Below are positions 1-5,587 of a stretch of DNA of 5,603 bases, piece by piece. Origin of the DNA: JBGSZX01 sp964640545 (GTDB taxonomy: Bacteria > Bdellovibrionota > UBA2428); contig CAZXHL010000150.1 of NCBI GenBank assembly GCA_964640545.1, positions 1-5,603 on the forward strand, in the 5' to 3' direction. The stretch's first letter is position 1; every line of letters begins with the position of its first letter. The position numbers and the translations under genes are program-made. Under the pieces are notes generated by a model. It saw only the letters and a list, made by a program, of their open reading frames with translations. It made no database searches and was not told the DNA's origin.

Positions 1-632
1 TGGCTAGCCGACAACTGCCGCATGAGACTGTGATTTACGGGAGTCATGTCGGAATCGGCTCCGAGGTGAAGATCTTTCACGAGCACTTCATACCGACCCG
101 ACTTCGGCTCGATCAATCCGATATCCTCTAGTCGCCTGAGATATTGCTGCAGCCGTTCCATAGAAATATCGAGCACGTCCGATATCCTTTTAAAATCATT
201 ACAATATTTATCGATCGAAAGAAGGTTATGGATGAGCTGCAGATACGGGTTTGCGTAGTATTCCCTGTAGCCAGCCGCATCGACGGTACGGGCTGTTTCG
301 AGATAATTGGATGTCTCAAGGACCTTAGACCGAAGCTCTAAGATCTCCTGCCATAACAAATCTTTGCGCTGTTTATGGCTGGATCGCTCCCAATCACAAA
401 GCAACCTGAGGTATTGAGATTGTTCTGAAGAGCAGTTCAGATAGCTACTCGCACCAAAGACTTGATCGAGATTAAGCTCGGCTTGGCCGTGCATGACCTT
501 CGATAGATAAGTCTTTTGAATTCCCATATGAGAGGCCATATCGCTAAAGCTGAGCTTGGATCCGAGAGATTTTCGCTGTTCCAAAAGGAATTTTATGGCT
601 TTTCTGTAGGAATTTATTTCGAAAAAACTCAT
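1..632 (-). CDS. TIGR02147/DUF4423-family transcriptional regulator, C-terminus cut by window edge
   Basis: This is the N-terminal 210 codons of an open frame that runs off the left edge without a stop. It begins MSFFEINSYRKAIKFLLEQR. Residues 27-65 read as an XRE-like helix-turn-helix (LSFSDMASHMGIQKTYLSKV, then a second helix with LNLDQVFGASSYL). After it come the family's E..QYL.LL segment (70-79), a basic helix (84-105), Y125-Y126 in REYYANPYLQLIHNLL, and a second winged-helix-like stretch (145-185, ISMERLQQYLRRLEDIGLIEP). This order is typical of TIGR02147 proteins, which are usually about 270 residues, so roughly a quarter is missing here. The ATG at 632 lacks a good Shine-Dalgarno. An in-frame TTG at 641 has AAGG 10 nt upstream and could be the true start, adding three residues. 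The gene is divergent from three exported-protein genes, which it may control. Family assignment is fairly secure; DNA binding and target are inference. Confidence 0.82.
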   Translation of the reverse strand, partial: MSFFEINSYRKAIKFLLEQRKSLGSKLSFSDMASHMGIQKTYLSKVMHGQAELNLDQVFGASSYLNCSSEQSQYLRLLCDWERSSHKQRKDLLWQEILELRSKVLETSNYLETARTVDAAGYREYYANPYLQLIHNLLSIDKYCNDFKRISDVLDISMERLQQYLRRLEDIGLIEPKSGRYEVLVKDLHLGADSDMTPVNHSLMRQLSAS

Positions 633-715
633 ATATTTCAATAAAAGTTTACCTTATAGCAACTTTATTTACAGCAGTTACTTATTTAATAATTTACTCC
701 AAGGCCCAAACCCCG
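633..715. promoter_or_regulatory. AT-rich divergent intergenic promoter region
   Basis: This stretch lies between the leftward regulator and the rightward exported-protein genes and is far richer in A+T than its surroundings. On the + strand AATAAT (688-693) resembles a -10 box, but the matching -35 (around TTTATT, 664-669) is poor. On the - strand TATAAG (658-653) is a -10-like hexamer 17-22 nt before the ATG at 632, again without a good -35. Promoters for both genes should lie here by position, but I cannot fix either start site. No convincing dyad operator is visible. Confidence 0.4.
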
Positions 716-815
716 TTTAATGCATCGCATAACAGGCAGATCGTGCTGGGATCCCTCTCCCCCCACCACATCCCCCCCGGCACGGTCTGTGCTTCTTAGT
801 CAGAAAGGGTTTTTT
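716..815 (+). other. C-rich untranslated leader of the exported-protein operon
   Basis: These 100 bases follow the AT-rich region and precede the chosen ATG at 816. They contain the palindrome GGGATCCC (748-755), a C6 run (759-764) and a C7 run (772-778) separated by ACCACAT, and a short hairpin GCAC/GTGC (about 781-793). The ribosome-binding site is AAAGGG at 804-809, six T residues before the ATG. The frame is open back to an ATG at 720, but that extension would place about 32 Pro/Ser/Arg-rich residues before a perfect signal peptide, so I read this as a leader. Confidence 0.45.
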
Positions 816-1799
816 ATGTTTTTGAAAAAGTTGTTGTTTATCCTATGCCTCACCACACTCAGCCTCGCCACCAAAGCAGGCACTTGGACGGGATCCGGAG
901 GAAGTGGCCATGCCCTTCTCTTCACCCAAATGGGCGAACAACTTCTAAGAACTTTTGTCGACGAGAAATATGAAGCCAATACTTACCAGGTCAGAGACCT
1001 CATCGACCTTCCACTTTTTGCTGAAGCCATTATGACAACGAAAGTTGTGGCTGTAAGCGAGCCACTGTTTGATAGATTCGGGCATCCTGCAACGGCGCTC
1101 TATCTCACCTTGGACGAATGGCATGAACATTCCGACAAATTCGAAGCCGAGAGTGAGTTTGTGAAAGCCAACAACTTCAACGCCGTCATAATCGTTGATA
1201 TCACTCGCTTTGAAAAAGAATACGCTCTAGGCCCCGAAATTGCGATGGGAACCGTATTCCACGAATACCTAAGAGCGACGCATATTGATGACGACAATTA
1301 TAAAGTCGCCGCGAAAATTTATGACCGCGGATTTTTTGGAGCGCTGTTAAAATCCAACCAAGAACTGTCGAAACATTTAGCCGAAGAAAAGAAACGACTT
1401 TCTAAAATGGAATACAAATTAGACCTTGTAGATTCCGAACTCGGCAAAACAGTAGAGATTCTTCAATCGGATGAACAAAAACTAGAAGACGCCCTCATCT
1501 ACCGTCGCCCCTTCGTAAAAGAGAAGAAAAAAGCCATTCGCGACGTGTCGAACTCCTTTGCAAACATGGTGGGTTCAACGAGCATGACCGGATTTGGTCG
1601 CGCCTATGCCGGTAGGATTTTAAAGGCGCAAGGGTCCGTTGTGGCCGAGCAATTTGAAGCCAGCTACAAAATGAGCGAGCTCGAAGTAGCCGACGACAGA
1701 GTGAGCTTTTACACCCATGCCCTCACAGGAACTCGCGAGTACTTTCTCAAACTTCGTGAAGCACGACGTAAAATTATATTGGACGAATTGGCCAACTAA
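816..1799 (+). CDS. Exported protein of unknown function with HEYLR..H motif and coiled coil
   Basis: The product is 327 residues. The N-terminus is a classical Sec signal peptide: MFLKK, a hydrophobic core LLFILCLTTLSL, and probable cleavage after ATKA (residue 21). The mature protein starts GTWTGSGGSGHA. A globular part (about 30-175) includes a hydrophobic strand AVIIVDIT (123-130) followed by H149-E150-Y-L-R-A-T-H156-I-D-D-D-N-Y162. This resembles the zinc-binding helix of zincin peptidases, but Arg153 stands where HExxH needs its second His, so catalysis is doubtful. Residues 175-228 are charged with heptad-like spacing (LSKHLAEEKKRLSKMEYKL and following), probably a coiled coil. The C-terminal 95 residues are mixed basic/acidic helix. 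The start at 816 is chosen for the signal peptide and AAAGGG six bases upstream. It is the first of three exported-protein genes, with 18 bp to the next. No transmembrane segment or lipobox is seen. I do not recognise the family; a periplasmic location is inferred. Confidence 0.85.
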   Translation: MFLKKLLFILCLTTLSLATKAGTWTGSGGSGHALLFTQMGEQLLRTFVDEKYEANTYQVRDLIDLPLFAEAIMTTKVVAVSEPLFDRFGHPATALYLTLDEWHEHSDKFEAESEFVKANNFNAVIIVDITRFEKEYALGPEIAMGTVFHEYLRATHIDDDNYKVAAKIYDRGFFGALLKSNQELSKHLAEEKKRLSKMEYKLDLVDSELGKTVEILQSDEQKLEDALIYRRPFVKEKKKAIRDVSNSFANMVGSTSMTGFGRAYAGRILKAQGSVVAEQFEASYKMSELEVADDRVSFYTHALTGTREYFLKLREARRKIILDELAN

Positions 1800-1817
1800 T
1801 CGAAAGAGATGATGAAA

Positions 1818-2708
1818 ATGAAAAGAATTAAAAAAACTCTAATCGCCCTTATCTGCGTCACAAGCTTCTCTGGAGAAGTCCTCGCAAGTGCAGCCGGTGC
1901 TCCGACTGGAGCACAACAAGGTGTGGCCGTACACGACCCGTTCAAAGGACGGATTCGAGTGATACTTCCAGAAAAAGAAATCACGATTAGCGACAGCGCC
2001 ATATCGCACGAAAGAAGTACTGGTTTTGGGTTGAGCCTTAGTTTCGGAGGAAACTCTCACAAAGGAAACGTAAACAAATTTTCTTCCTTAGACGCTACTT
2101 ACGTTAGATTCTTTGGAAATCCTGATGATTTCTCCAGCATGACTGTAGCCTTTACATGTGATGGCAGAAGTCTGCTTCAATACTCTTGGGCCTACTACAG
2201 CGCCAAAGACATTAACCTACAGTTTAGCAGTGTGTGGGGAACTAGCGAAGCTGTGATCTCGTCCTTAATCTTACGCACCCCATGGCTAGCCCAGTTTTTC
2301 GACGTCTACCAAGTCAATCGGCAGAAACAAGCACCAAGTGTTATATCGGCCAACAATTTTTCAAATGGAAAAAACTCATCACTAGGTTTTTCAGAGAAAC
2401 ACTCTGGGCTCAGTCGCCGTGAAATTTTGTATGGGGTCGAACACACGAGCTGGATACACCAACTTTGTGACCCTCGCTCACAAGTTCGCCGAGTCCTCAA
2501 CCCTTACTACTCACGAACAAAGGGGACTGACCCCGACGCCCCAATGTTCACCCGAGAAGCCTTCTATAAGAAATCTCACAAAACCCTTTATCTGGATTTT
2601 CTCTATGACGCCGACAACTGGATTGATGACGTCGAAGCCAACGCCCGAAAAGAGTTAAAGGCCACGAGAGCCCTCATCGAGGAATATCTCGCCGGATTGA
2701 AGAAGTAG
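1818..2708 (+). CDS. Exported protein of unknown function
   Basis: The product is 296 residues with a Sec signal peptide: basic MKRIKK, hydrophobic TLIALICVTSF, and likely cleavage after ASA (residue 25), giving a mature start AGAPTGAQQG. Three in-frame ATGs lie at 1809, 1812 and 1818. AAAGAG at 1803-1808 sits 9 nt from the third but 0 and 3 nt from the others, so 1818 is preferred; the longest form would add MMK. The mature part has Ser/Gly-rich strands (GFGLSLSFGG, 69-78), aromatic segments (SWAYYSAKD, 123-131) and two cysteines (114 and 217) that could form a disulfide. The C-terminus is a charged helix with a WIDD motif (268-271). No catalytic motif is apparent. It lies 18 bp downstream of the previous exported-protein gene and is almost certainly translated from the same transcript. 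I do not recognise a family; it could be an envelope or secreted partner of its neighbours. Confidence 0.85.
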   Translation: MKRIKKTLIALICVTSFSGEVLASAAGAPTGAQQGVAVHDPFKGRIRVILPEKEITISDSAISHERSTGFGLSLSFGGNSHKGNVNKFSSLDATYVRFFGNPDDFSSMTVAFTCDGRSLLQYSWAYYSAKDINLQFSSVWGTSEAVISSLILRTPWLAQFFDVYQVNRQKQAPSVISANNFSNGKNSSLGFSEKHSGLSRREILYGVEHTSWIHQLCDPRSQVRRVLNPYYSRTKGTDPDAPMFTREAFYKKSHKTLYLDFLYDADNWIDDVEANARKELKATRALIEEYLAGLKK

Positions 2709-2747
2709 AAACAGCAACTCAAAACCAAAATTAGTCATCAAAATTTC

Positions 2748-2782
2748 CTAGCTCAATGATGAGTTAGGCAGCGGCTTGCCGC
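2748..2782 (+). other. Two adjacent hairpins in the 95-bp gap before the third exported-protein gene
   Basis: The first dyad (2748-2767) reads CTAGCTCA-ATGA-TGAGTTAG, an 8-bp stem with one G-T pair and a four-base loop. Three bases later GCGG-CTTG-CCGC (2771-2782) forms a GC-rich stem, followed by six A residues. Neither is followed by a T-run on the + strand, so neither looks like a standard intrinsic terminator in the direction of the operon. They could be an mRNA processing or stability element, or an operator for an internal promoter. The structure is visible; the role is inference. Confidence 0.4.
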
Positions 2783-2803
2783 AAAAAATCAAGGAGGAAC
2801 AAA

Positions 2804-3277
2804 ATGAAAAAAATAATTCTAATCACCCTAACCCTACTCACAAGTGCAACGGCCTTTTCCGCAGGCGACAAAGCTCCCATTGATGTCATCGAAGATATCA
2901 TCCGCGAACCGGGAAGACCGGATAGACCAGGCAGGCCCGGAGACGGTGATGACCATGGCAATCCAAACCAATGGGCGTGTTCATCCGTAAACACTTCTAC
3001 TCAACGCCACTACCTCACCACGGGAAGAGGCGAGGCCAACGTCAGTGCCAAAGCACTGAACACTTGCCTCGACAACACCTACTACCCACGTCAGTGTGCC
3101 GATTCAAAGTGTGAAAGAGATAACGGTCGAGGGAACTTCCGCGTACAGACCCAGAACTCATCCACGAGAAAAATTTACTCCGGCAAAGGCAGCACCAGAC
3201 TAGAGGCTCAAGCCAATGCCATGAACTCTTGTGTGAGTGNNNNNNNNNNCCCTAGGCAGTGTGGCTTCTATCGATAG
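2804..3277 (+). CDS. Small exported protein with two tandem PRQC repeat units; reading frame crosses an N gap
   Basis: The product is 157 residues, four of them unknown. A signal peptide (MKKIILITLTLLTSATAFSA) probably ends after residue 17 or 20. After an acidic stretch comes a Gly/Arg/Pro/Asp-rich linker (34-54, with GRPDRPGRPG). The rest is two copies of one unit, residues 57-99 and 112-154, which align without gaps. They share N, ST, Y, G, A.A.N.C and the closing PRQC, about 13 identities. Cysteines lie at 59, 88, 98, 103, 143 and 153, so disulfides are plausible. Ten Ns (3240-3249) fall inside the second unit, yet the frame resumes with PRQC, so the gene is probably intact. AAGGAGG (2791-2797) six bases upstream is the strongest Shine-Dalgarno in this group. 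The A.A..LN.C pattern recalls DUF4189-like small secreted proteins, but I cannot confirm that. Function is unknown. Confidence 0.8.
   Translation: MKKIILITLTLLTSATAFSAGDKAPIDVIEDIIREPGRPDRPGRPGDGDDHGNPNQWACSSVNTSTQRHYLTTGRGEANVSAKALNTCLDNTYYPRQCADSKCERDNGRGNFRVQTQNSSTRKIYSGKGSTRLEAQANAMNSCVSXXXXPRQCGFYR
3240..3249. other. Assembly gap or masked bases (10 N)
   Basis: Ten undetermined bases lie in the second repeat unit of the small exported protein. They form four incomplete codons (GNN NNN NNN NNC). The coding frame and the repeat pattern continue on both sides, so the true length is probably 10 or differs from it by a multiple of three. Confidence 0.95.
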
Positions 3278-3362
3278 AACTAGAGTAATTTTAGACACTT
3301 AGGAGGTCAGCGCGCGCGGGGAAAATGAGTACCCGTGCAGCACTCAAAGCCCGAAGACTCAT

Positions 3363-3391
3363 TTGATCCTAGGCCGAAAAGCCGCTATACC
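3363..3391 (+). promoter_or_regulatory. Sigma-70-type promoter of the SRP RNA gene
   Basis: TTGATC (3363-3368, four of six to TTGACA) and TATACC (3386-3391, four of six to TATAAT) are separated by exactly 17 bp. The -10 box ends six bases before G3398, which is the first paired base of the SRP RNA terminal helix and a suitable +1. Geometry and position support the call. No start-site data exist here. Confidence 0.65.
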
Positions 3392-3397
3392 ATCTAT

Positions 3398-3498
3398 GGG
3401 GCTCGGCCCCTGCGAGCAACAACCGCGAACCCCGCCAGGCCCGGAAGGGAGCAACGGTACCGGTACCGTTGTTTTTGGCAGGATTCGCCGGGTCCCAC
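3398..3498 (+). ncRNA. ffs: Signal recognition particle RNA, small bacterial (4.5S) type
   Basis: This is the RNA scaffold of the signal recognition particle. It binds Ffh and promotes its interaction with FtsY during co-translational targeting of membrane and exported proteins. The diagnostic domain IV is at 3432-3457: CCG, then the CAGG side of the symmetric loop, CCC, GGAA tetraloop (3443-3446), GGG, the AGCA side, then A and CGG. It matches the conserved Ffh-binding core of E. coli 4.5S RNA nearly base for base. The ends close in a 10-bp helix, 3398-3407 with 3487-3496, allowing two G-U pairs. Inner helices 3409-3413/3478-3482 and 3418-3423/3468-3473 continue the rod. Length is about 100 nt, normal for the small class without an Alu domain. 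A promoter lies just upstream, a T8 run follows, and dnaX starts 31 nt later, the conserved ffs-dnaX order. Exact ends are good to a few bases. Confidence 0.95.
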
Positions 3499-3506
3499 TT
3501 TTTTTT
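3487..3506 (+). terminator. T8 tract after the SRP RNA terminal helix
   Basis: The 3' strand of the SRP RNA closing helix (3487-3496) is followed after AC by eight T residues (3499-3506). A GC-rich helix next to a U-run is the layout of an intrinsic terminator. Here, however, the helix is formed with the distant RNA 5' end rather than by a local hairpin, so termination may be partial and some transcripts may read into dnaX. Confidence 0.5.
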
Positions 3507-3529
3507 GCCTAACAGGATAAATAAATCGA

Positions 3530-5239
3530 ATGAGTTACGTAGTTTTAGCACGACGATATCGCCCGCAGCAGTTTAGCGACCTCGTCGGCCAAGAACACGT
3601 GGCCGCCACCCTGAAGAACGCCATCAAACAAGAACGCTTTGCTCACGCTTATTTATTCACCGGTCCCCGCGGAGTCGGTAAAACTTCTGCTGCTCGTATC
3701 TTAGCCAAAGCGATTCGTTGCCTGGACCCGCAAGACGGTGAACCTTGCAACAAATGCGAAGCTTGCGTGAGCATCACTGACGGCAAAAGCATGGACGTCA
3801 TGGAAATCGATGCGGCTTCCAATACTGGCGTCGATAACATCCGCGAACTCAGAGAAAACGTCGAATACATGGCGAGCGTTGGCAAATACCGCGTCTACAT
3901 CATCGACGAGGTTCACATGCTATCCACTGCTGCCTTCAATGCCTTGCTGAAGACACTGGAAGAGCCTCCTCCGCATGTGATCTTTATCTTCGCGACCACA
4001 GAACTGCACAAAGTTCTCCCTACGATCCAATCACGCTGCCAGCGTTTTGATTTTCGCCGGGTGCCCGAAGCGGAGATGATGAAAAACCTCACCGCAATTT
4101 GCGAGAAAGAAAACGTCACGATCGATGAAGCTTCATTGAGGTCTATCACTCTTGAATCAGAAGGTTGCTTGCGAGATGCTCAGTCTTTACTCGATCAAGC
4201 GATCGCGTTTTGCGACGGTAAAATAACAGTAGAAAATCTGGAAACCGCGCTCGGCCTTATCGGTCGCGGCGCTTACATCGCCTTATTCGAAGCGATCATC
4301 ACCAAAGACACGAGTGCCGCCATTAAGGCTGTGAATGATATGCTCCTTCAGGGCAATGATCCGAAAGTCTTACTTGGGCGCATGACCCAATTTTTCCGCG
4401 ACTGGCACTTGAGCTATTTTGCGGGTGAATCCCTTATCAGCGATCCTGATTTTTCGAAATTATTTGTTAACTACAAAACGGCTTTGAGTTCGGATGAAGT
4501 CGTTCGCAACCTAGACCTCTGCCTCAGACACCAATCGCAATTGTATGCTGCAAGCAATAGCGAATTCCTCCTAGAAAGTCTCGCCGTGAAACTTACACTA
4601 TTGAGACCAGCCGCTGCACCTGCCCATGCAGCTCAAGCAAACACGCAGTCACAGAATTCTTCCGCAGCGAGCAACAGACCCGCGCGTCCAGATTTTTCAA
4701 ACCGCGCATCCAACGCAAGACCTGGAGCGGGATCAACACCTCCCACTCCGCCGCGCAACAGGCCCGGCCAATCAAGCCCAACACCTCCTCCGCCCGGCCC
4801 CACATCCAAGCAACCTTCTCAAGTTCCGATGAGTGCAAGTAGCGATCTTATGGAATTGTTCACCTCCTTCATCAGGGCAAAGAAACCCGCATGGACTCCT
4901 GTTCTTCAAAGTGTGCAAGGCATTGAGAAGAATGATGATGGAAGAGTTACCGTATATGCTAAGGGTGATTTTGCCGGGAAGAGATTGTCTTCCAGCGATG
5001 GACTTGAAGTCTTAAAGCTCAGCCTCGGAGTCGACAACATCGAAGTCACCCTCGACGCTTCGGCGGTAAAGAGCGAAAAAGCAGCAACACAAGATGAAAT
5101 CTATCAGCAACACAAAGAAGCCCGTGATATGGCAAGAGAACACGAAAGTGTGGCATCGGCCGTAAAGATCTTTGACGCCAAGATCAAAGACACTAAGATA
5201 CTCGTAAACAACAAGAACAATGGCCCCGGCAAGAACTAA
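3530..5239 (+). CDS. dnaX: DNA polymerase III subunit gamma/tau
   Basis: This is the clamp-loader ATPase that, with delta and delta', opens the beta sliding clamp and links polymerase cores in the replisome. The 569-residue product starts MSYVVLARRYRPQQFSDLVG, the standard DnaX opening. The AAA+ module shows Walker A GPRGVGKTS (45-53), the zinc site C64, C73, C76, C79, Walker B IIDEVHM (124-130, D126-E127), sensor 1 ATTE (155-158), the arginine-finger SRC (168-170) and sensor 2 GCLRDAQSLLDQ (212-223). The collar domain ends near 358. A low-complexity Ala/Asn/Ser then Pro-rich linker (360-432) leads to a C-terminal domain (438-510) expected to contact polymerase or helicase, and a charged tail. 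The start is supported by AGGA (3514-3517), 12 nt upstream. I see no A-AAA-AAG slip site near the linker, so a frameshifted gamma form is not evident. It is followed 24 bp later by the ybaB gene. Confidence 0.97.
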   Translation: MSYVVLARRYRPQQFSDLVGQEHVAATLKNAIKQERFAHAYLFTGPRGVGKTSAARILAKAIRCLDPQDGEPCNKCEACVSITDGKSMDVMEIDAASNTGVDNIRELRENVEYMASVGKYRVYIIDEVHMLSTAAFNALLKTLEEPPPHVIFIFATTELHKVLPTIQSRCQRFDFRRVPEAEMMKNLTAICEKENVTIDEASLRSITLESEGCLRDAQSLLDQAIAFCDGKITVENLETALGLIGRGAYIALFEAIITKDTSAAIKAVNDMLLQGNDPKVLLGRMTQFFRDWHLSYFAGESLISDPDFSKLFVNYKTALSSDEVVRNLDLCLRHQSQLYAASNSEFLLESLAVKLTLLRPAAAPAHAAQANTQSQNSSAASNRPARPDFSNRASNARPGAGSTPPTPPRNRPGQSSPTPPPPGPTSKQPSQVPMSASSDLMELFTSFIRAKKPAWTPVLQSVQGIEKNDDGRVTVYAKGDFAGKRLSSSDGLEVLKLSLGVDNIEVTLDASAVKSEKAATQDEIYQQHKEARDMAREHESVASAVKIFDAKIKDTKILVNNKNNGPGKN

Positions 5240-5263
5240 CGGGACTTAAAAGGAGACAATGAT

Positions 5264-5587
5264 ATGAAATTTCCAGGTGGTGGCGGAATGGGCGGAATGC
5301 TCGCTCAAGCCCAAAAAATGCAATCCGAAATGAAGGCCCTTCAAGACAAACTAGCTCTTAAGGAATTTGATATCGAAAGCGCCGGCGGCCGAATCAAAAT
5401 CACAATCACAGGCAAACAAGAAATTACGGCACTTGATATCTCCAAAGAGATCATCGACCCAGAAGATCCAGGAATGCTTGCAGACATGCTCAAGGTCGCG
5501 GTCAACCAAGCTGTTGAAGAGTCACAACGTATCGTTGCCGAAGAAATGGGCAAAGTCGTTCCTCCAGGCTTGGCAGGTCTATTGTAA
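5264..5587 (+). CDS. ybaB: YbaB/EbfC-family nucleoid-associated protein
   Basis: This is a small dimeric DNA-binding protein of the YbaB/EbfC family, which coats the nucleoid and is nearly always encoded next to dnaX and recR. The 107-residue product matches the family length. It begins with a Gly-rich MKFPGGGGMGGM, then the helix LAQAQKMQSEMKALQDKL (13-30), a strand region with GGRIKITITGKQEI (41-54) and the family's second helical block EDPGMLADMLKVAVNQA (67-83), ending PGLAGLL. AGGAG (5251-5255) eight bases upstream fixes the start. The gene lies 24 bp after dnaX and is surely in its operon. The assignment is firm from sequence and context; a regulatory role in this organism is unknown. 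Confidence 0.95.
   Translation: MKFPGGGGMGGMLAQAQKMQSEMKALQDKLALKEFDIESAGGRIKITITGKQEITALDISKEIIDPEDPGMLADMLKVAVNQAVEESQRIVAEEMGKVVPPGLAGLL

Noticed and set aside
720..815. N-terminal extension of the first exported protein to an upstream ATG
   Set aside because: It would bury a textbook signal peptide behind about 32 Pro/Ser-rich residues coded by a C-tract, and the ATG at 816 has its own ribosome-binding site.
2419..2658. 79-codon + strand frame inside the second exported-protein gene
   Set aside because: It is a shadow frame inside a gene with signal peptide and ribosome-binding site, with no plausible independent start.
3310..3319. Alternating GCGCGCGCG stretch as a Z-DNA or regulatory element
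   Set aside because: Only about nine bases long and without other structure around it, so chance is sufficient.
3323..3364. Inverted repeat AAATGAGT/ACTCATTT as a terminator for the exported-protein operon
   Set aside because: The loop is 26 nt, the stem is AT-rich and only three T residues follow, so an intrinsic terminator is not supported.
3325..3366. 13-codon ORF (MSTRAALKARRLI) after AGGAGG at 3301-3306
   Set aside because: The AGGAGG is 18 nt from the ATG, too far to act as its ribosome-binding site, and the ORF runs into the -35 box of the SRP RNA promoter.
3335..3551. Open frames on both strands over the SRP RNA
   Set aside because: The region is explained by a conserved structural RNA with a promoter, and neither frame resembles a protein or has a ribosome-binding site.
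4079..4092. Possible -1 frameshift site (G AAA AAC) in dnaX
   Set aside because: The first base of the heptamer is G, which spoils P-site re-pairing, and it lies at codon 185 inside the ATPase domain rather than after domain III where gamma-producing sites occur.
5070..5085. A5 run in the dnaX 3' part (GAA AAA GCA) as a programmed slippage site
   Set aside because: It is out of phase for an A-AAA-AAG heptamer and too short for transcriptional slippage.
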